Below are positions 43,473 through 57,700 of a DNA stretch of 64,000 bases, one piece after another. The notes under the pieces were generated by a model. That model saw nothing but the letters and a program-made list of their open reading frames with translations, was not told the DNA's origin and ran no database searches. The DNA is from Primula veris (taxonomy: Eukaryota; Streptophyta; Magnoliopsida; Ericales; Primulaceae): assembly GCA_963682055.1 (NCBI GenBank), contig OY821749.1, positions 20,653,631 through 20,717,630 of the forward strand, written 5' to 3'. Each line of letters starts with the position of its first letter. Within the stretch, counting starts at the first letter, position 1. The translations under genes and the position numbers were made by a program.

Positions 43473-45739
43473 AGCAACTGAATTTCCCTTTTGATATTAG
43501 CTAGAGCTGATATTCATGTATCAAGACCACAAGTACTATTAATTTATTTATTTTGATAAGCACAAGTACTATTACTTAAAAAAGTTGGATCATGATTTAT
43601 GGATGTTCTTATGAGTACTCTCATCATATCATCTATATTGTTTTTTTACTTTTAAGTCGCTCTTGTACGTATTCGAACTTTTAGTTATTGGTTTGATAAA
43701 TAGGATTGGCCAACTAGGTACAATATTGCAGACCTGAACCAGAAATATGAGTCTATGGCCATTAAATCGAAGGACAAACAAGAAAAACTAACATTTATTT
43801 TGGTATGAATAAGTCTTCATTGCTATTATATAAAGTGTTGATAACTTGAATTGCATCTTAGCAATTGTCTGGTAACTCGTGTGCATTAATGTTGTGAAAC
43901 CGACTCTAAAACAAGCTACCAAAAGTTAGTCACCCAATCGAGTTTCTAACGCATCAGTACCCATGTCACAAATTCTTAACAAAAATATAACAAACTTTAA
44001 ATAGATTGAGTACACTTTTAAACGAATCACCTCTCTAAATCCGCTGTTCAATCTATCCATTGAACCGTCTGTGGGGGACATGCCATTATGACAGCAAATT
44101 AAGCAAAAATTTCGTGTTCGTTTCGTTAAAAACTTGTATCGTTTTTGTTCATTACTAAATGAAATGATAATAAAATAAAATATATACTTCGTTTAGTAAA
44201 CGAGATGATAATGATCAATGCCCTTTTTGTTTCGTTAAATTTCATTTTCGTCTAATAATAAATAAATAAATATATATAAATAATAAATTTATAGTAAAAA
44301 TATTATATGACATTATCACTGACATGTTGGATTTATGTTAACATATTGTAATTTTATTATTAAGACATTTCTTTTTTATAATGAAGGTACTAAATTAGCA
44401 ATGCAATTTTGTTTCTTAATAAAAATTAATCTAATTATCCGAGTCTATAGAAAAAATGGGTTCATGAGACGAAACGAAACAAAAATTTCATATCGTTAAC
44501 GAAACGAAAATGAAAAAAGGTTTTTCATTTCGTCATGAAAACGAAAAATCTAAACGAAACGAAAACGAAATTGACTATTTTCGTCTCGTTTCGTTTCATT
44601 TTCAGGCCTATATGTCATGCCTAAACTCACTTATCACGGCATTAAGAAGCAATATTCTTCCCCTAATATGAACAACAACTATTAACATCTTTCCGTACTA
44701 ATAACTTGAAACATTTGATAATTTAAAGTTATCGCTGTAATCAACTTGGTTAGACAGAGGAAAACGTTAGGTTTGGTTTGAGCACTTGAATATCAACTGG
44801 CAACAAAGACTAGAATGTATACCACTTCGGTGGGTCAAAAGACAAAAAAAAAAGGATGAGCTGCTAACATGAAAGGAGCCACTCTTTCCTTCTTGTGGCT
44901 GGTCGCTAGTTCAAGAAAATTAGTTTTGAAACGCGAAAACCAAATCGCCTTACGCTTATACAGCCTGCTTTTCAAGAATCTTAGAAAGATTTCCCTACTG
45001 TCCCCACTTCTACTTCTCATCTCCAATTCCCTAAATCCAGGTATAAGACCAAGCCTACACAATCCAAGAGAAACAAATCTGCAAAATAAACTATCAGCAG
45101 TCTCAACCTTGAACTTCAAAGAACAATGACCCGCAGCAAGTTATCAAGCTCAGCGGTTTTCCTGCTTGTAAACAAGTCAAAAGTACGAGCCGATGTGGTG
45201 TGGAGTAAGCAAATTTGGGAGTGGAATTAAGGGAATATTTGAGGTGCCAAATTAGAAGAAAATGAGCACAAATGCTGTTCCATCTTGTCTTGCAGTAATT
45301 GAAACCATTTGTCTAATTGGCTAAGGCAACTAATTAAATAGAATCACTTCAAGAGTTTGATAACAAGAAGCCTACACAAAGAGATTAATGTCACTCCAGG
45401 TATAAGATAAAAAGAATATGGCCTCTCTTTTGGGACTTGACTCTCTGAGTTTTTCCCAAAACTAAATATTTGCAGTGCAAAAAGAAAGAAGTAAATAATA
45501 ATACACAAGACGAGTACATAGATAACAACAAAAATGTGATTTCAAGTTTCAACTATCACCCTTCAACATTAAGCTACTTGACCAAGCAAAAAAGAGAAGA
45601 AAAAAACTAACAATCACCCGCTCTTCATCTCTCATCTTTGACTTAGTTTCTCTCAGGGGAGCAATAATTAATTCCTTATCTCGTTAGAAGGAAAAATAGG
45701 AAGTATACGTTTTTACTTCTACTTTTCTAGGCAAGACTA
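43473..45739. other. Spacer between the second defensin-like gene and HOS1
   Basis: Mostly D2 sequence matching 39127-40440. ORFs near 44835-45129 on both strands are not kept in frame in D1, so they are not called. 45540-45739 would be the 3' UTR and flank of HOS1. Confidence 0.55.
44100..44610. mobile_element. CGTTTCGTT-type foldback insertion in D2
   Basis: The left side has GTTCGTTTCGTTAAAAAC and the right side ACGAAACGAAAACG, inverted relative to each other around an AT-rich middle. D1 (39625-39650) lacks it. It is of the same general style as the GGTTCGGT-type repeat at 28220-28850. Confidence 0.6.
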
Positions 45740-48700
45740 TTATCGTCTTCTGGTAGATAACCTGCTTCTTCTAACTATTCGACTACGTGATATATTGGGG
45801 CTCTGCAATTCTTCGTCTTCACTGGTATCATCTGATCTCCATCTCGGTCCACCAACATTTCCATCTTCAGCAGAACCCTTTTCCCCATGACTGAAAAATA
45901 TCACACCATATTAAAACTGAAATTAGTTATGAAACAAAATCAGTACAAGTACCAACACACTAAATAAAAAGGATAACAAGTAGCTGTACTTGGGTTGTGT
46001 TACCACTTTTTGTTCGATTCATCTTGCTACATTCTATCAAATACTAAAAAGCTGACATTTTACACAAGAAGACAACTGTTTAGTGGATAAGGAAAGATCC
46101 GCCTATCGAGCAAGTGGCAGAACATTCCCATCATTGCATACTATTAGATTCTGAACTTTTGTTGGTATAAGACATGATCAAGCCAAAATTGCCCTCCCTA
46201 TGAAAGGTAAGCAAAAACTCTGAAAGGTTTTAAATAAAAAATGATATAACAGCCAACCATACTTAGATTGGACAGCTTGTGTTACAATCAGTCCGTTTAT
46301 TACGATCAAGCTGGAATTCAAAAAGAAATTGAACTTTCAAGGTAAGATAGACGAGTGTTTAATCTTTACTGCCTACGGAACTAGCTGTCTTTTCGGTAAG
46401 TAGCAGGAAAATCACATCAATTCATTCTATTAGATTCTGAAATTTTGTTGGTATATGACAGGATCAAGTAAAAAATAGTATTCTTCTTATATTAGTAAAG
46501 TAATTAAGCCAGAAGGTTTTCTAAACCAAAACACGTAACAGTGTAACACCATTTCCTGAGCACCCCACTAAACTACCAAACATGTCCTTGAGGTACAACG
46601 AGAAAGGTCAGGACTAAGGCCTTGTTTGGTTCCAGCTTTTAAACACAGCTTCTTTTTTCCAGCAAAAAAGGTAGGACTGTAATTAGTTGACCGGTGTAAG
46701 AGCTGAAGTTCTCGGGTTTTTGACCTAATAAACTGAAGCCTTAAGCTAGATAAACCCAAAATGTTTTTCACAAACTCAAAAACATCCAACTTAGTTGCCT
46801 AAAAACTGCAGCCAAACAAGCCCAAAAAGAGGACCAAGAATCTTACCTCCAGGAAATGTCCATTTGATCGTCCGATGGGACCACCTTCCTAGGCATATAC
46901 GGCCCATCTGATGGGGGCCCAACTGAGTACAGGCCAAGACTTGGAAGCTCACGACTTAATCCAATATCTTCCTTAATAGGCGATACTTCTTCAAATCGAT
47001 GATCTCGTGAACCGCTACCTTTTGGGTTTCTCAATAAGCTCCTGTTAAACTCTTTTAGAGGAGTCGAAAGAGTAGTCGACTTTAATGGAGTAACTTGGCG
47101 GATACCAGAAGCCCTGAGGCCTTTAAATTTGCTAGCATTAACTTGAGGTTTCTCAATTCTTGTAGTACCGTTGGTGGAATAACTACTATTAAGAATAGAA
47201 GCATTAGCAAATTCTTCGGGTTTTGATGGGGTTTCATTAAAAGGTGAAGAAAAAACAATAGGTCTGTTGATTTGAAGAATAACGGGATAATCGCTTGGAC
47301 TTGGTTCTTGTGCCTTCGTAAATTCAGATGTTGGCATTTCAACATCACCAGTAGGGGATTTAGCGGTTTCAGGTAATTTCCCTGATTTAACTGCTTCTTT
47401 TTGTATTTCTGGTAGCAGCTCTAAGCTTGTTTCCTGTTAAAGAGAAACAGAAGTGGTACCTCAGTATTTGCCCAAAAAAAAGTAGAATTAGAAGTTCAAA
47501 GAACTTTAACACATACATACAATTGCAAGTTCGGTTGTATCTTTTACTACGAAATGTTTACTTTATAGGGAGTTGTAAAATTATACTGTTAGGTACTTGT
47601 AAGTGTGTTGATAAAATACTTCTAGTGACAATTAAAAAAAGGGAAAATTATAGTTTTGTACACGAACCTATTGGTGGTTAAAAAAATGCATACCCACCTT
47701 TCAACATTAACAATTTGCATACCCACCTTATACACGTCAATCAATCAACATACCGCCGTTAAAAAAGATAACAGAAATATATCAATGACATATTTACCCC
47801 CGACTTTTATTCTTATTTACAACGCCACGTCATCACTCGACTTTCCCTACTAGTTAAATACAACATTGATACTCAAAGTTTTTAGAAATTATATTTTAGT
47901 AACTACACTTTAAAAACAAGTTAAATTAGTATTTTCACTTTAAATTTAAGCTACTAAAGTCCTTAAGCTTTTAAAAAATTATAAAACTACTTAAAATAAA
48001 ATCAAAAAATCAAAATTTGAATACATTCAAAAGCTTTAAATTTAAGATAGGCATGCAAATATAATTATGTTTTCTTGTACATAAATTATTGCTAGCAAAA
48101 ATGTATTATATTACAATGGTTATATATTTTGAGTATATGCTATATTGAGCTATTGGTACTTATTAGAAAACTGAGGTAAAATATAGGGAGTTTTAGTGAA
48201 ATTAATGGTTTCTTCTCCATACTCCCTTTCTCTCTCTTTTGTAACAATGGCCAGGAGCTCAGAACTCCCTCTCACCATCGCCGCCCCTTCCCACCCCTAT
48301 TTCGCTCCTCGGCCAAGGACGTGTGAATTCTCCCTCTCTCTCTCTCATCAGGCGCCTCAGATATGATAGAGATCTGGTTTCTCCTGTTCAGTGTACATAT
48401 TCGTACGTATGTATATATCTATTTTATCTAATATTTAATATGTATACAGTCATGTGTATGTATGTATGCATATATCTATGTATCTAACTACTATCTATTT
48501 ATATAAAGTTAGTTTTTCTTTAATTTAATTAACACCTTTGGATCAAATTTAACATTCAATATTTAACTTTTAACTTTACTGTCGACCTTTAGATCTGATC
48601 CAATGGTTCACATTTATTTAATATGCAAAATGACTGATTTACCTTTGAAAAACGAACATGTGATCGTACATGATCAGATTTAACGGAAGTTTATTAACAG

Positions 48701-51700
48701 AGTTAGGTAAGGTGTGTTGATTGGATGAAGTCATATAGGTGGGTATGCAAATTGTTAATGTTGAAAGGTGGGTATGCAGTTTCTTAACCGCAAATAGGTC
48801 GGTGTACAAAACTATAATTTTCCCTAAAAATAATTGTTTGTGAAAAACAGTTGATAATGTAAACTAGATAAGAAGTAAATTTCTAAGAAAGAAACATGGT
48901 TCAGTTACAAAGATTGTAGCTTATTTCTGATCCGCAAAACACACATTTGACTTAAAAGTAAAAAAGTATACTTCCATAATTTTACCAAACAAGCCATTAT
49001 TATAACAACTCATTTTCCTCCTAATATTTTTTATGATAAAGCATAGCTTAGGTCTGAAAAGGGAACCTTTGGTTTGGTAAAATACCGAAAGAACTCGTTT
49101 CGGACAAAAAAATGCAAAGGTAATAGAGAAGTATTTATCACGAGCTGACTTGAGGATTAGGCCTTCGTTAAAATTATAAATTTGTTTCTACCCATGATAA
49201 TTATAATACTTACAACCAATCCAGATCTCCAGTGAGTTGCTGTTCGCATCTTATTTAACACTCCTTCGCTGACATCATTCTCTGAAATGAAGATTTTTTC
49301 CGCTTCTTGAAGCTTGCGATCAACTTGGTATGCCTCAGTGTAGCGGTGGCGCTTAAAGGTTGAAGAAAACAAGTTAATGGAATCAATAGTAGGGTAAATG
49401 ATGGATAAATATAATCACGATACGTCAACATAAAGAAATATATGACAAGTAAAAAACAAACTGACTAATTAATGCTTCCCGTGGTAAAAAACTGACTTAT
49501 TAAGTGTAACACAGAAATATGTCAGTGAAACCATCTTAGCCAACTTGCTTAAAGGGTGGGACCTATTTAGCGAACATCTCCATTGGGCATGTTAACTTTT
49601 CTTAGTTTTAAGTTGCGATGTAGGCAAAAAGTTAACATTTAAACTCCACCTATATATTTGAACTTTAACATCTATTTGACCTCTACAATAGACACTTTAG
49701 TTTTTGCTAGCAACCCATTTAAATTATTTTATTTTAAAAATTAAATATTCATTGGCACCTGCTAAAACTTTTGATATCAAACATAAATTTAGAAACCAAT
49801 GAAAACAAGAAGTTGATAAATTGAATTGCCCATGACCCGCTTAAAGCTTGGCAACTTTCTTGCTAACTTTTAACAACTTTAACATATGACACTAAAACTT
49901 GATGGCATGGAATGGCATGGCATGTGTTAGCATATCCAATGTAGCTACAAAAAGTTACCCTCCACTATAGCGTAACACTAAAAGTGAGTTAAAGTGATCA
50001 TTGGAGGTGTTTTTTGGTTTTGTAAAGTGACTTCACCAAGATTTTGATTTTGTATACCAGCCTACAAAAATTAGCAATAAGTACTACACTAGCATACTGT
50101 TACTGGAACGGAAAATGTTATCCTGCTCTATCTTTTATATTTTGTACACTATTCGTATCAAGTTTTTTCCTGTTTTACTCCCGAGCTATGATTGTGTCAT
50201 CTCTTTGTTCCCGATCAATGGTTATTTCCCTAAGCAGCGCACTTAACCGTCCAGAAATGTAATATCAGTGTACTAACTGCTAATTTGTGCAGGTCATAAA
50301 AAATTGAAACCGAATGATGCATTTAGTTTACAAATTGTAATTTCCCCATTTTAATTTCTGAAGAAGGAAGTCATTTGAGAATAAAACAAAAAGAAAGTAC
50401 CTGCAGGTAGAAAACCACAAGAAGACTTCCAACCGTATGTGAGGGGTTATCAATAGAAAAATCCAATAGACACTTGTGTATATATTTCTCTTCAAACGAG
50501 TCCCACGGCAATTCTATCATCCGATCAACCAATTTTCTTCGGATACACAAGAAACAAATTTCAGCTACCAATGTTTCCACCCATTCTAACCATGTCTTGG
50601 ACTCATCATTTTGATCATTAGGGTGTTGAGATGACCCATGTTTCGACTTTTTCTCCTTAATTTTTATGCAAATACCCCTCTGGTACATAAATGCTTCAGT
50701 TAAAAGCCCACATTCCACTCTCACTCTAACTGCGGTGACTGCCTCACCAAGTGAAATTAACTGAGTCCCGCCATCACGTCCGGTCCACCTTAAAACCATT
50801 AGAGCCGCGTCTGGATTTTGTCTTTCTAGTAAAACTTGCGCAACCTTAGGATGAGTTGTTGGGCCTGATATTTCCGGGAGAAGGCCAACAGCTTCCTATA
50901 CAAGACAAAAGTAGAAACATTAGCATGTACATAATTTGATAAAGAACAAAAAAGAGTAATGTTTCTGAAAATTGTAGTTTTACAAACCAGAATATGATTG
51001 TAAATTGTGAACTATTTAGTTTTTTGAAGGAAAATAGATAACTTGAAAACAATACCTTTGCAAGTTTCATTGTTCATAGCTAAAACCAGTGAAAACAACA
51101 GAAGAAGATACAAGACTATGCAACTGGTGACAATGAGGTATACGTTTTATCAGCGTCATGTAAACAAGAAAAGAAACCAGGCTTATAAAACAAAATTATA
51201 ACTACACGTAATTCATATCCAGAGCTAAATCATGGGAAAAAATTACTTCACTACAACGCATACAGACAACTCCCCTGATATCTATATGTGACTCATTTGC
51301 AGAGCTAAAACAAGAAAAACATTTTCCTAGATACAAGACAACATGTAAAAATATATTCACCATCAAAATTGCAGTGTCTGACTAACTGACCAAGTACTGT
51401 TTAAGTATATAACACAAAGCACAAACTCCTAGGCAAGAAAACATAGGCAGATGAATTAAAAACAATTTGCAAGACAGAATTTAAAAGTGAGGTAGATTCA
51501 AAAAAAAAATATAAGTCTTAGCAAAACATGATAGCATAATGACACATACACGCACATGAATTAAGTACAATACACAAACTCTATTCTACATTTCAATATA
51601 GGCATAACTGATTACCTGCAAAGCTTCATCGGTATGATCATCAAGGAGATAAAACGTTAAAGATTCCAGTAACGAATGCCTGGTTATGTTAAATGAGGCT

Positions 51701-54700
51701 GCAAAGTCATCTATTATGTGTCTCCAATCCTCTTCTGCCCTTGTCCAGTGCCGGTCAAACAGGTAATATAGAAACTGATACGGAAATTAAGGAAAGAAAG
51801 AATATCCAAATACATATAAAGAAGGCATAAGGGAGATTAGCCAAACACTACGCCACCATGAAAAAACACCAATTTAGAAGGGGGAAATGGAAAAAAAACT
51901 AAAGCAAGGTAGTCAAGCACTGGAAACTTTTTTAGTTAGCTACAGTTCACTATCTTGATTTTTCGATTTTGTTCACCCAACTAATGATAATTATATAGTG
52001 GCCCAGAGTCTTTCTATTTATTTTTGTTTTCTAATTTTCAGTACACTCTGGTCACATTTACTGTCAAGATGGGTATACAAAACTGCAAAATCATGCTAGT
52101 TGGGTGTTTTCTGTAATTAATCCTGACATAAAACATCAAAGTAAAAAAGAGTGACAGATGAGGATAAAAACGAAAGTCTAGAGCACAAATACATAAAATG
52201 TTCATTTGCCGTAGTAATTTAAAAAATCATGATAGAAGGAAAAAGAAAATCGTAACCAAGCCTATAACTATGCCTCAGGTCTACTAATCTAGTCAACAGA
52301 AAGTTCATTAGCTTTCGGTGACGGTAAGCAGGAATGCAGGTTGCCAAATGTTGCAGACTTATTTTTATCAAAATAAAAAAGAAAGTGGCTTTATAAGAAG
52401 ACAGCTTAATAAAGGATACTATTGCTTGCTTTGCGACCACTAAATCCGAACTCCCATGCAGAAATAATATGTCAACAGCAGCTCGAAGATTTTCAAAAGG
52501 ATAGCATCCCCTCAGCCCTTCAATTCTAGATTTGATTAGAGACGAACTCCCAGAATTTTGCAAACAAGAAATTTCATTTTCCACACCAAATTCATCACTA
52601 AATCCCTCTTCTTCTTCGATATTTGTAAGCGCATCTTCAATAAAAAGTGTGCTGCTGGACTCTGAATTGGAGATTAATGGATCAGGCCAAGAACGCCTAA
52701 TTGCGGCTGATTTTCTCTCACTAATAGAAGCGCGCCATGATGTGATATCACTGTCGGGAAAACGAGCCCTTATTTCCTCGAGAAACTGGTGCCTTGTACA
52801 CCATACCATTACTTCCAGGTGCTGAAAGCGGAGGGAAAGAAATCATAAAAAATAGATTTACAAACAAACCAATAGAAATGTACAAAACCACTTTCATACT
52901 TCTGATTTGGAAATTAGAATTTAATAAGAAAAACCATAAGTCGCAGAAAACTGATACATGCGAATAACAGATTTATATTGAAAGAGATTTTATTCAAAGA
53001 CACAATGGATGTCATCACAAGTTTATGATATAAGTCAATGTATTGGTGAACATGGACAATTTATCAATGTTAGATTAGCAAAAACAATCACCTCGTCACA
53101 TAAACATACTAATTAAAATAATGGACTTCAACAAACATTAGGCCTCAAAGTTGTTTGTAGACCATATCAGATTTATAACTTTAGTTTAGAAATTGGGTAA
53201 ATAAATAAATAAAATACAAGAGTCCTGCAAACATATGCATATAAATAAGAGGATATATATGGTGACAATATTTCCACACACATGACGGCAAAATAAAGGT
53301 AGTCCATTACCATCAATTAGTCAACCAACAGACAACAGTGTTATCAAGAAGATACAAATTTAGCGATTGTCATCACAAAATTGTGGGACAGTATGTCAAA
53401 ATTAAAATAGAAACCAAAAGTAGCACAAAGATTCATATATTAGATATCAAGCACTTAATAATCACACCTGCTTTGTCTTTAGTATGTTTTCTTGAAGAAA
53501 ATGCAGATCATGAAGCTGTGCTGAGAAAGTTCCCTTAAACGAAGATTCCAATACATCCACAACATTTGTCAAACCAGCCAGTTTAACTGAAAACTTAAGA
53601 AGTAAACTCATGTTTGTCTGCATTTCTCGCACAGGGAGATTATCTTGTAGAAGTGTTAAGAACTAAACACTGTTAAAAGAAATGGTAAAATACATATAAC
53701 CCCAATGTACGATGAATAGTTTGCCAAAACCCACATGTACTGCTGATACTCGCAATTAACCCCCATGTTTTCATTCTAAAGTTTTCCAATCAAACCCCAT
53801 GCTCAATTTTGAAATGACATAATCTTTTGTTTATTAATCCGTTTTGAATAATTTTTCTTTTGATACACAGTTTGACAATATCAATGCAAATATAAATTAG
53901 CGGTTAACAGAAAAAGTAATTAGATCAGTTAACAAAATTTTGGTGTAAACTTATATTTGGTTCCATGCGATGCATATATTTAGACACAATAAATAGGAAA
54001 GGAAATACCTAATTATCCGAAATGGACCATATGTAAAGTTATTCCAGTTTAAAACTGAAATTAGGCCTAGATTGCAAAACTTAAATGGTACAGGAGGGTT
54101 ATGTGCAAACCAGCCTTATGACATGGGGATTATCTGCAATCCACACCACGCGATATTTTTGATGGGTAAAATGAATAAGAATGTCGACAACGAGCCAAAG
54201 GATACATATCTCTTTAAGTTCCTTAAGTATATTATGGAACCTACTCTTGCACCAGTCCTTTACAACCACTTCATCCAATAAGATAGCAGTAACTGGATCA
54301 CTGGATACGGCACTTTCATCCATACAAACATCTGTAACATCTGTTTATGCTTCTGTTAAAGAAATCAAAATATAGTCTAAAACCTACCAAAAAAATGAGG
54401 GAAAAGGTGAAAAGCAGAACCCAAAAGTAACTATGAACCTGAGGAGAAACTGAAAGTTATTTGCTAACAAGAACAATTTCCGCTCAACATTTACTTCAAT
54501 ATGAATTAAAAAATTAACCTACAAATCTGCTTTGTTCAAATAGTCTCCTTCTACTCTTATTGTTTCATTCCATTGTAAGGTCTTTAAACATTTTTGCTGG
54601 GAAAAAGGGTTGTTAATTTTAAGGGAAAATAAGAAAGGTTGCACGCCAACCTATCATCTTTTTAACAATTGACACACCATTTCCAATTAAAGGTCACAAA

Positions 54701-57700
54701 TTGCCACCAATCTACATATTATCAAACATATACTAAACCATCCTACGAAAATTCAGAAATTTAACACCAATCTAAACAAAAAGGTCACCTTACCTATTAA
54801 CGGTTAGAAATTGCCACCAATCTACAAATATCGAACATAATCTAGACTATCCTGCTAAAATTCACATTTTTGACACCAATCTTACAAAAACAGACCAATC
54901 AGTAAATTAAAAGTTAACTATTGAAAGAATAGTAATTGATAGGTTTTTCTCAAATTTGGGTCTTAACGTATTCGAACAATTAGTACATAACTGTTGCTTT
55001 TAAGTTGATTTTTTTTAGCATCGGTGCACTACCCCTTCGATTTGTATAGATTGGTGTCTAACTTGTGAAACTTAAAAGCTTGGTACACTAATTTCTAAAA
55101 GTCGTTAGTTTGGTTCACAAAAGCTATCTTTTCCTAGATTAAGATGAAATTTTAAAATTATTGTTTCAAGTTATTTATGTAAATCTAGTCAAAAGTAATC
55201 ATATCTGAAGGATACAATGGCAAATAAGAGAAACAAGGCCGTTTTCCACGGAAACGTCGAAGAACGAATACAACCGTTCTATATCAGCGGCTATCTGGGA
55301 GTCACCATCTTCTTTATCTTGAAATCTATCATCAAATTTCTTTGAAATAAGCCCAGCCTCGATACACTCATAATAAAGACGAAGATGTGGTCTATTGCCA
55401 TTTTTCGGTATTGAAGTTCTACAAATTGGGCAAACGTCGCATCGTTGGCAACATTCTGTACATAAAGATGCGTGCCCACACGAGCCTAATACATTTTCTA
55501 CATAACGAGAACAGCTTCTGAGGTCTCTTGTTGCTCGACAACGCTCGACTTTTGCTTCGTTGCATAAGTCAATTAAATCGATTGATGCCAAGTGATATAA
55601 TGCTTCCTGAAGTTGACAAAAAATTTATACAAATTTCAGATTAGAGGAAACTGGGGCAATGATTCAATGAGCATGTATATGTATGACGATGGGTATCTTT
55701 AAATCCAAAGATGAAATGAATATTGATCTATGTATACATGGTCGCAATCAAGAAGACAATAACATTGTGGAATTACCTCCATACTTCTCAAATCAAAAGT
55801 CTGCAGTCAATCAGGCAAAATTATGATGAACAGTTCACATTTTATATTTAAATGAATACAAATCTTAAAGACCCTATAATTTCCATTTTCTCATTGATAT
55901 AGGTAAATTTTGTGGATCGAAATGTTAAATTAAGAAAGAATAAGATCATTCATAAGATACATCGTTCAATATCTTATTCTTGCATTATATACAATATTTT
56001 ACCTCAGTTTTTGCGTTATATATTTTTGAAGCCAAAGATATTGTAATTTTCTGTAAATTAGCCAGAACAAGTTTTTTTTTAATTGGTGATTAAGAAAAAG
56101 AGAGAGAGAGAGAGAGTATGACTGAAGTAACTGCCTCATGTTATGAATTTCACTATTTTGTACAGATGTTTGAGCTAGAACTATTACTCCCTATATCATA
56201 ATTAATTCGCTCAAAGTTTTCTCTCTATCCAACAGTCCACATTTCCACATTCTCCGGGTACTGCCCCTGTCGTCTTCCTTTTCTTTTCTTCTTTACTTAA
56301 TTATCTGATAAATCAGTCTTATGTTACCCGGATCCCTAACACCCTCAAACTGCAATCCACTCTCCGAGTTCACAATCACAATGGCTTCCCAATCTAAATT
56401 CCCAAAAAGAAACTACTTAAAAAATAAAATTGCAACGATAATGGAAAAGTAACTCCCCTGTAGTCGTGTGTTAAACCTATCAAGTCCTGCCACTCAATGG
56501 CTAAATTAGAGGCCCCATAACATTGGTAAGGTCGTAGATACTGTTTCACGTTTTTTGGTTTACAAAACTCAGTTCCAATACTAAAACTCTATACTTTCCA
56601 CTACTTTATTCCAAAAAAATTCCCATAATAAGAAAAAATTAACAAGAACAACCAACACATTTTAATTCCATAATTTTCTGTACAATACCTATACTTTTCA
56701 TAACACAAGTAAAAGAGTTTAAGAGATAGTTAAAGCAAGACTGAATCATACCAATATTACTTCAAATGTAAGCAAACATATTACGCATGCAGCTGTATGA
56801 CTGTGTTTTAAGATATAGGTAAAGCTACAAACAAACAAGTCCATTTATCAACAATCATGTGAACATATTAATTATCAAAAAATGAATTCACAAGCCAGAT
56901 TCGAAACTCAAGTTTCCAGAAGAACTGTAATAAGAAACTTGGTGTATGCCTGTGTTTGAAGTAAAGTTAAAGCAACAACTAACAAGCAAACAAGTGCACC
57001 ACTCAACTAGGGTTTAAGTCTGGCAAACTACATACACGTGCGAGCATAAATAATTACGAAATATTAAGTTAACAAGATGGATTTGAAATTCAAGTCCCCA
57101 AAAGAACTGTATAAGATATTCGGTGTTTATTGCTTAACCGAACCAAATGTTACTACATTACACTTTGCAACTATATGCCTGTGTTGAGAATAAAGTCAAA
57201 GCACCAAGCAAACAAGTTCACTTTTCCACTAGGGTTTAAGTCAAGCAATCGACTTAAGCGTGTGGGCATATACAATAATTACAGGAAATAATTACCAAGC
57301 TGGATTTCAAAACTCAAATCCCCATGTAAACCGTAAACAAGATAATCTGCTCAACCAAACCAAACCTAACTAAATTATACTCTGTAGCTATATGCCAATG
57401 TTTAAAACAAAACTAAAACAAAAGAACAAGTACACTATGCAACTGAGGTTTAAGTCCAGCAATCGACACAAGTGTGGGAGCATTCATAATCATAATTGGA
57501 CAATTTATAATGCCATAATTCAAACTTAATTCCCAAATGAAATGTAATTAGATAGTTGCTGCTTAATCAAACCAAACCTAATTAAGTTGCACTTTCTAAC
57601 TGTATGTCAGTGTTTAAAATACAGTTAAAGATACAAGCAAAACAAGTTCACTTCTCAATTAGGTATTAAGCCCACAAAGATGCGTAATCATGTGATCATC

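Larger units (their letters stand above)
40468..45537 (+). repeat. Tandem duplicated block D2 (carries the second defensin-like gene)
   Basis: Partner of 29010-40450, in direct orientation, joined almost directly to it. It lacks the large AT-rich insertions but has its own insertions at about 40853-41037, 42240-42790 and 44100-44610. Confidence 0.85.

Noticed and set aside
44835..45129. Overlapping ORFs of 94 and 86 codons on opposite strands
   Set aside because: Neither frame is kept in D1, and no product is recognisable.
47082..47348. 88-codon minus-strand ORF
   Set aside because: Out-of-frame shadow of HOS1 exon 9, whose correct frame covers 46847-47433.
52532..52825. 97-codon plus-strand ORF
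   Set aside because: It is the antisense shadow of HOS1 exon 5.
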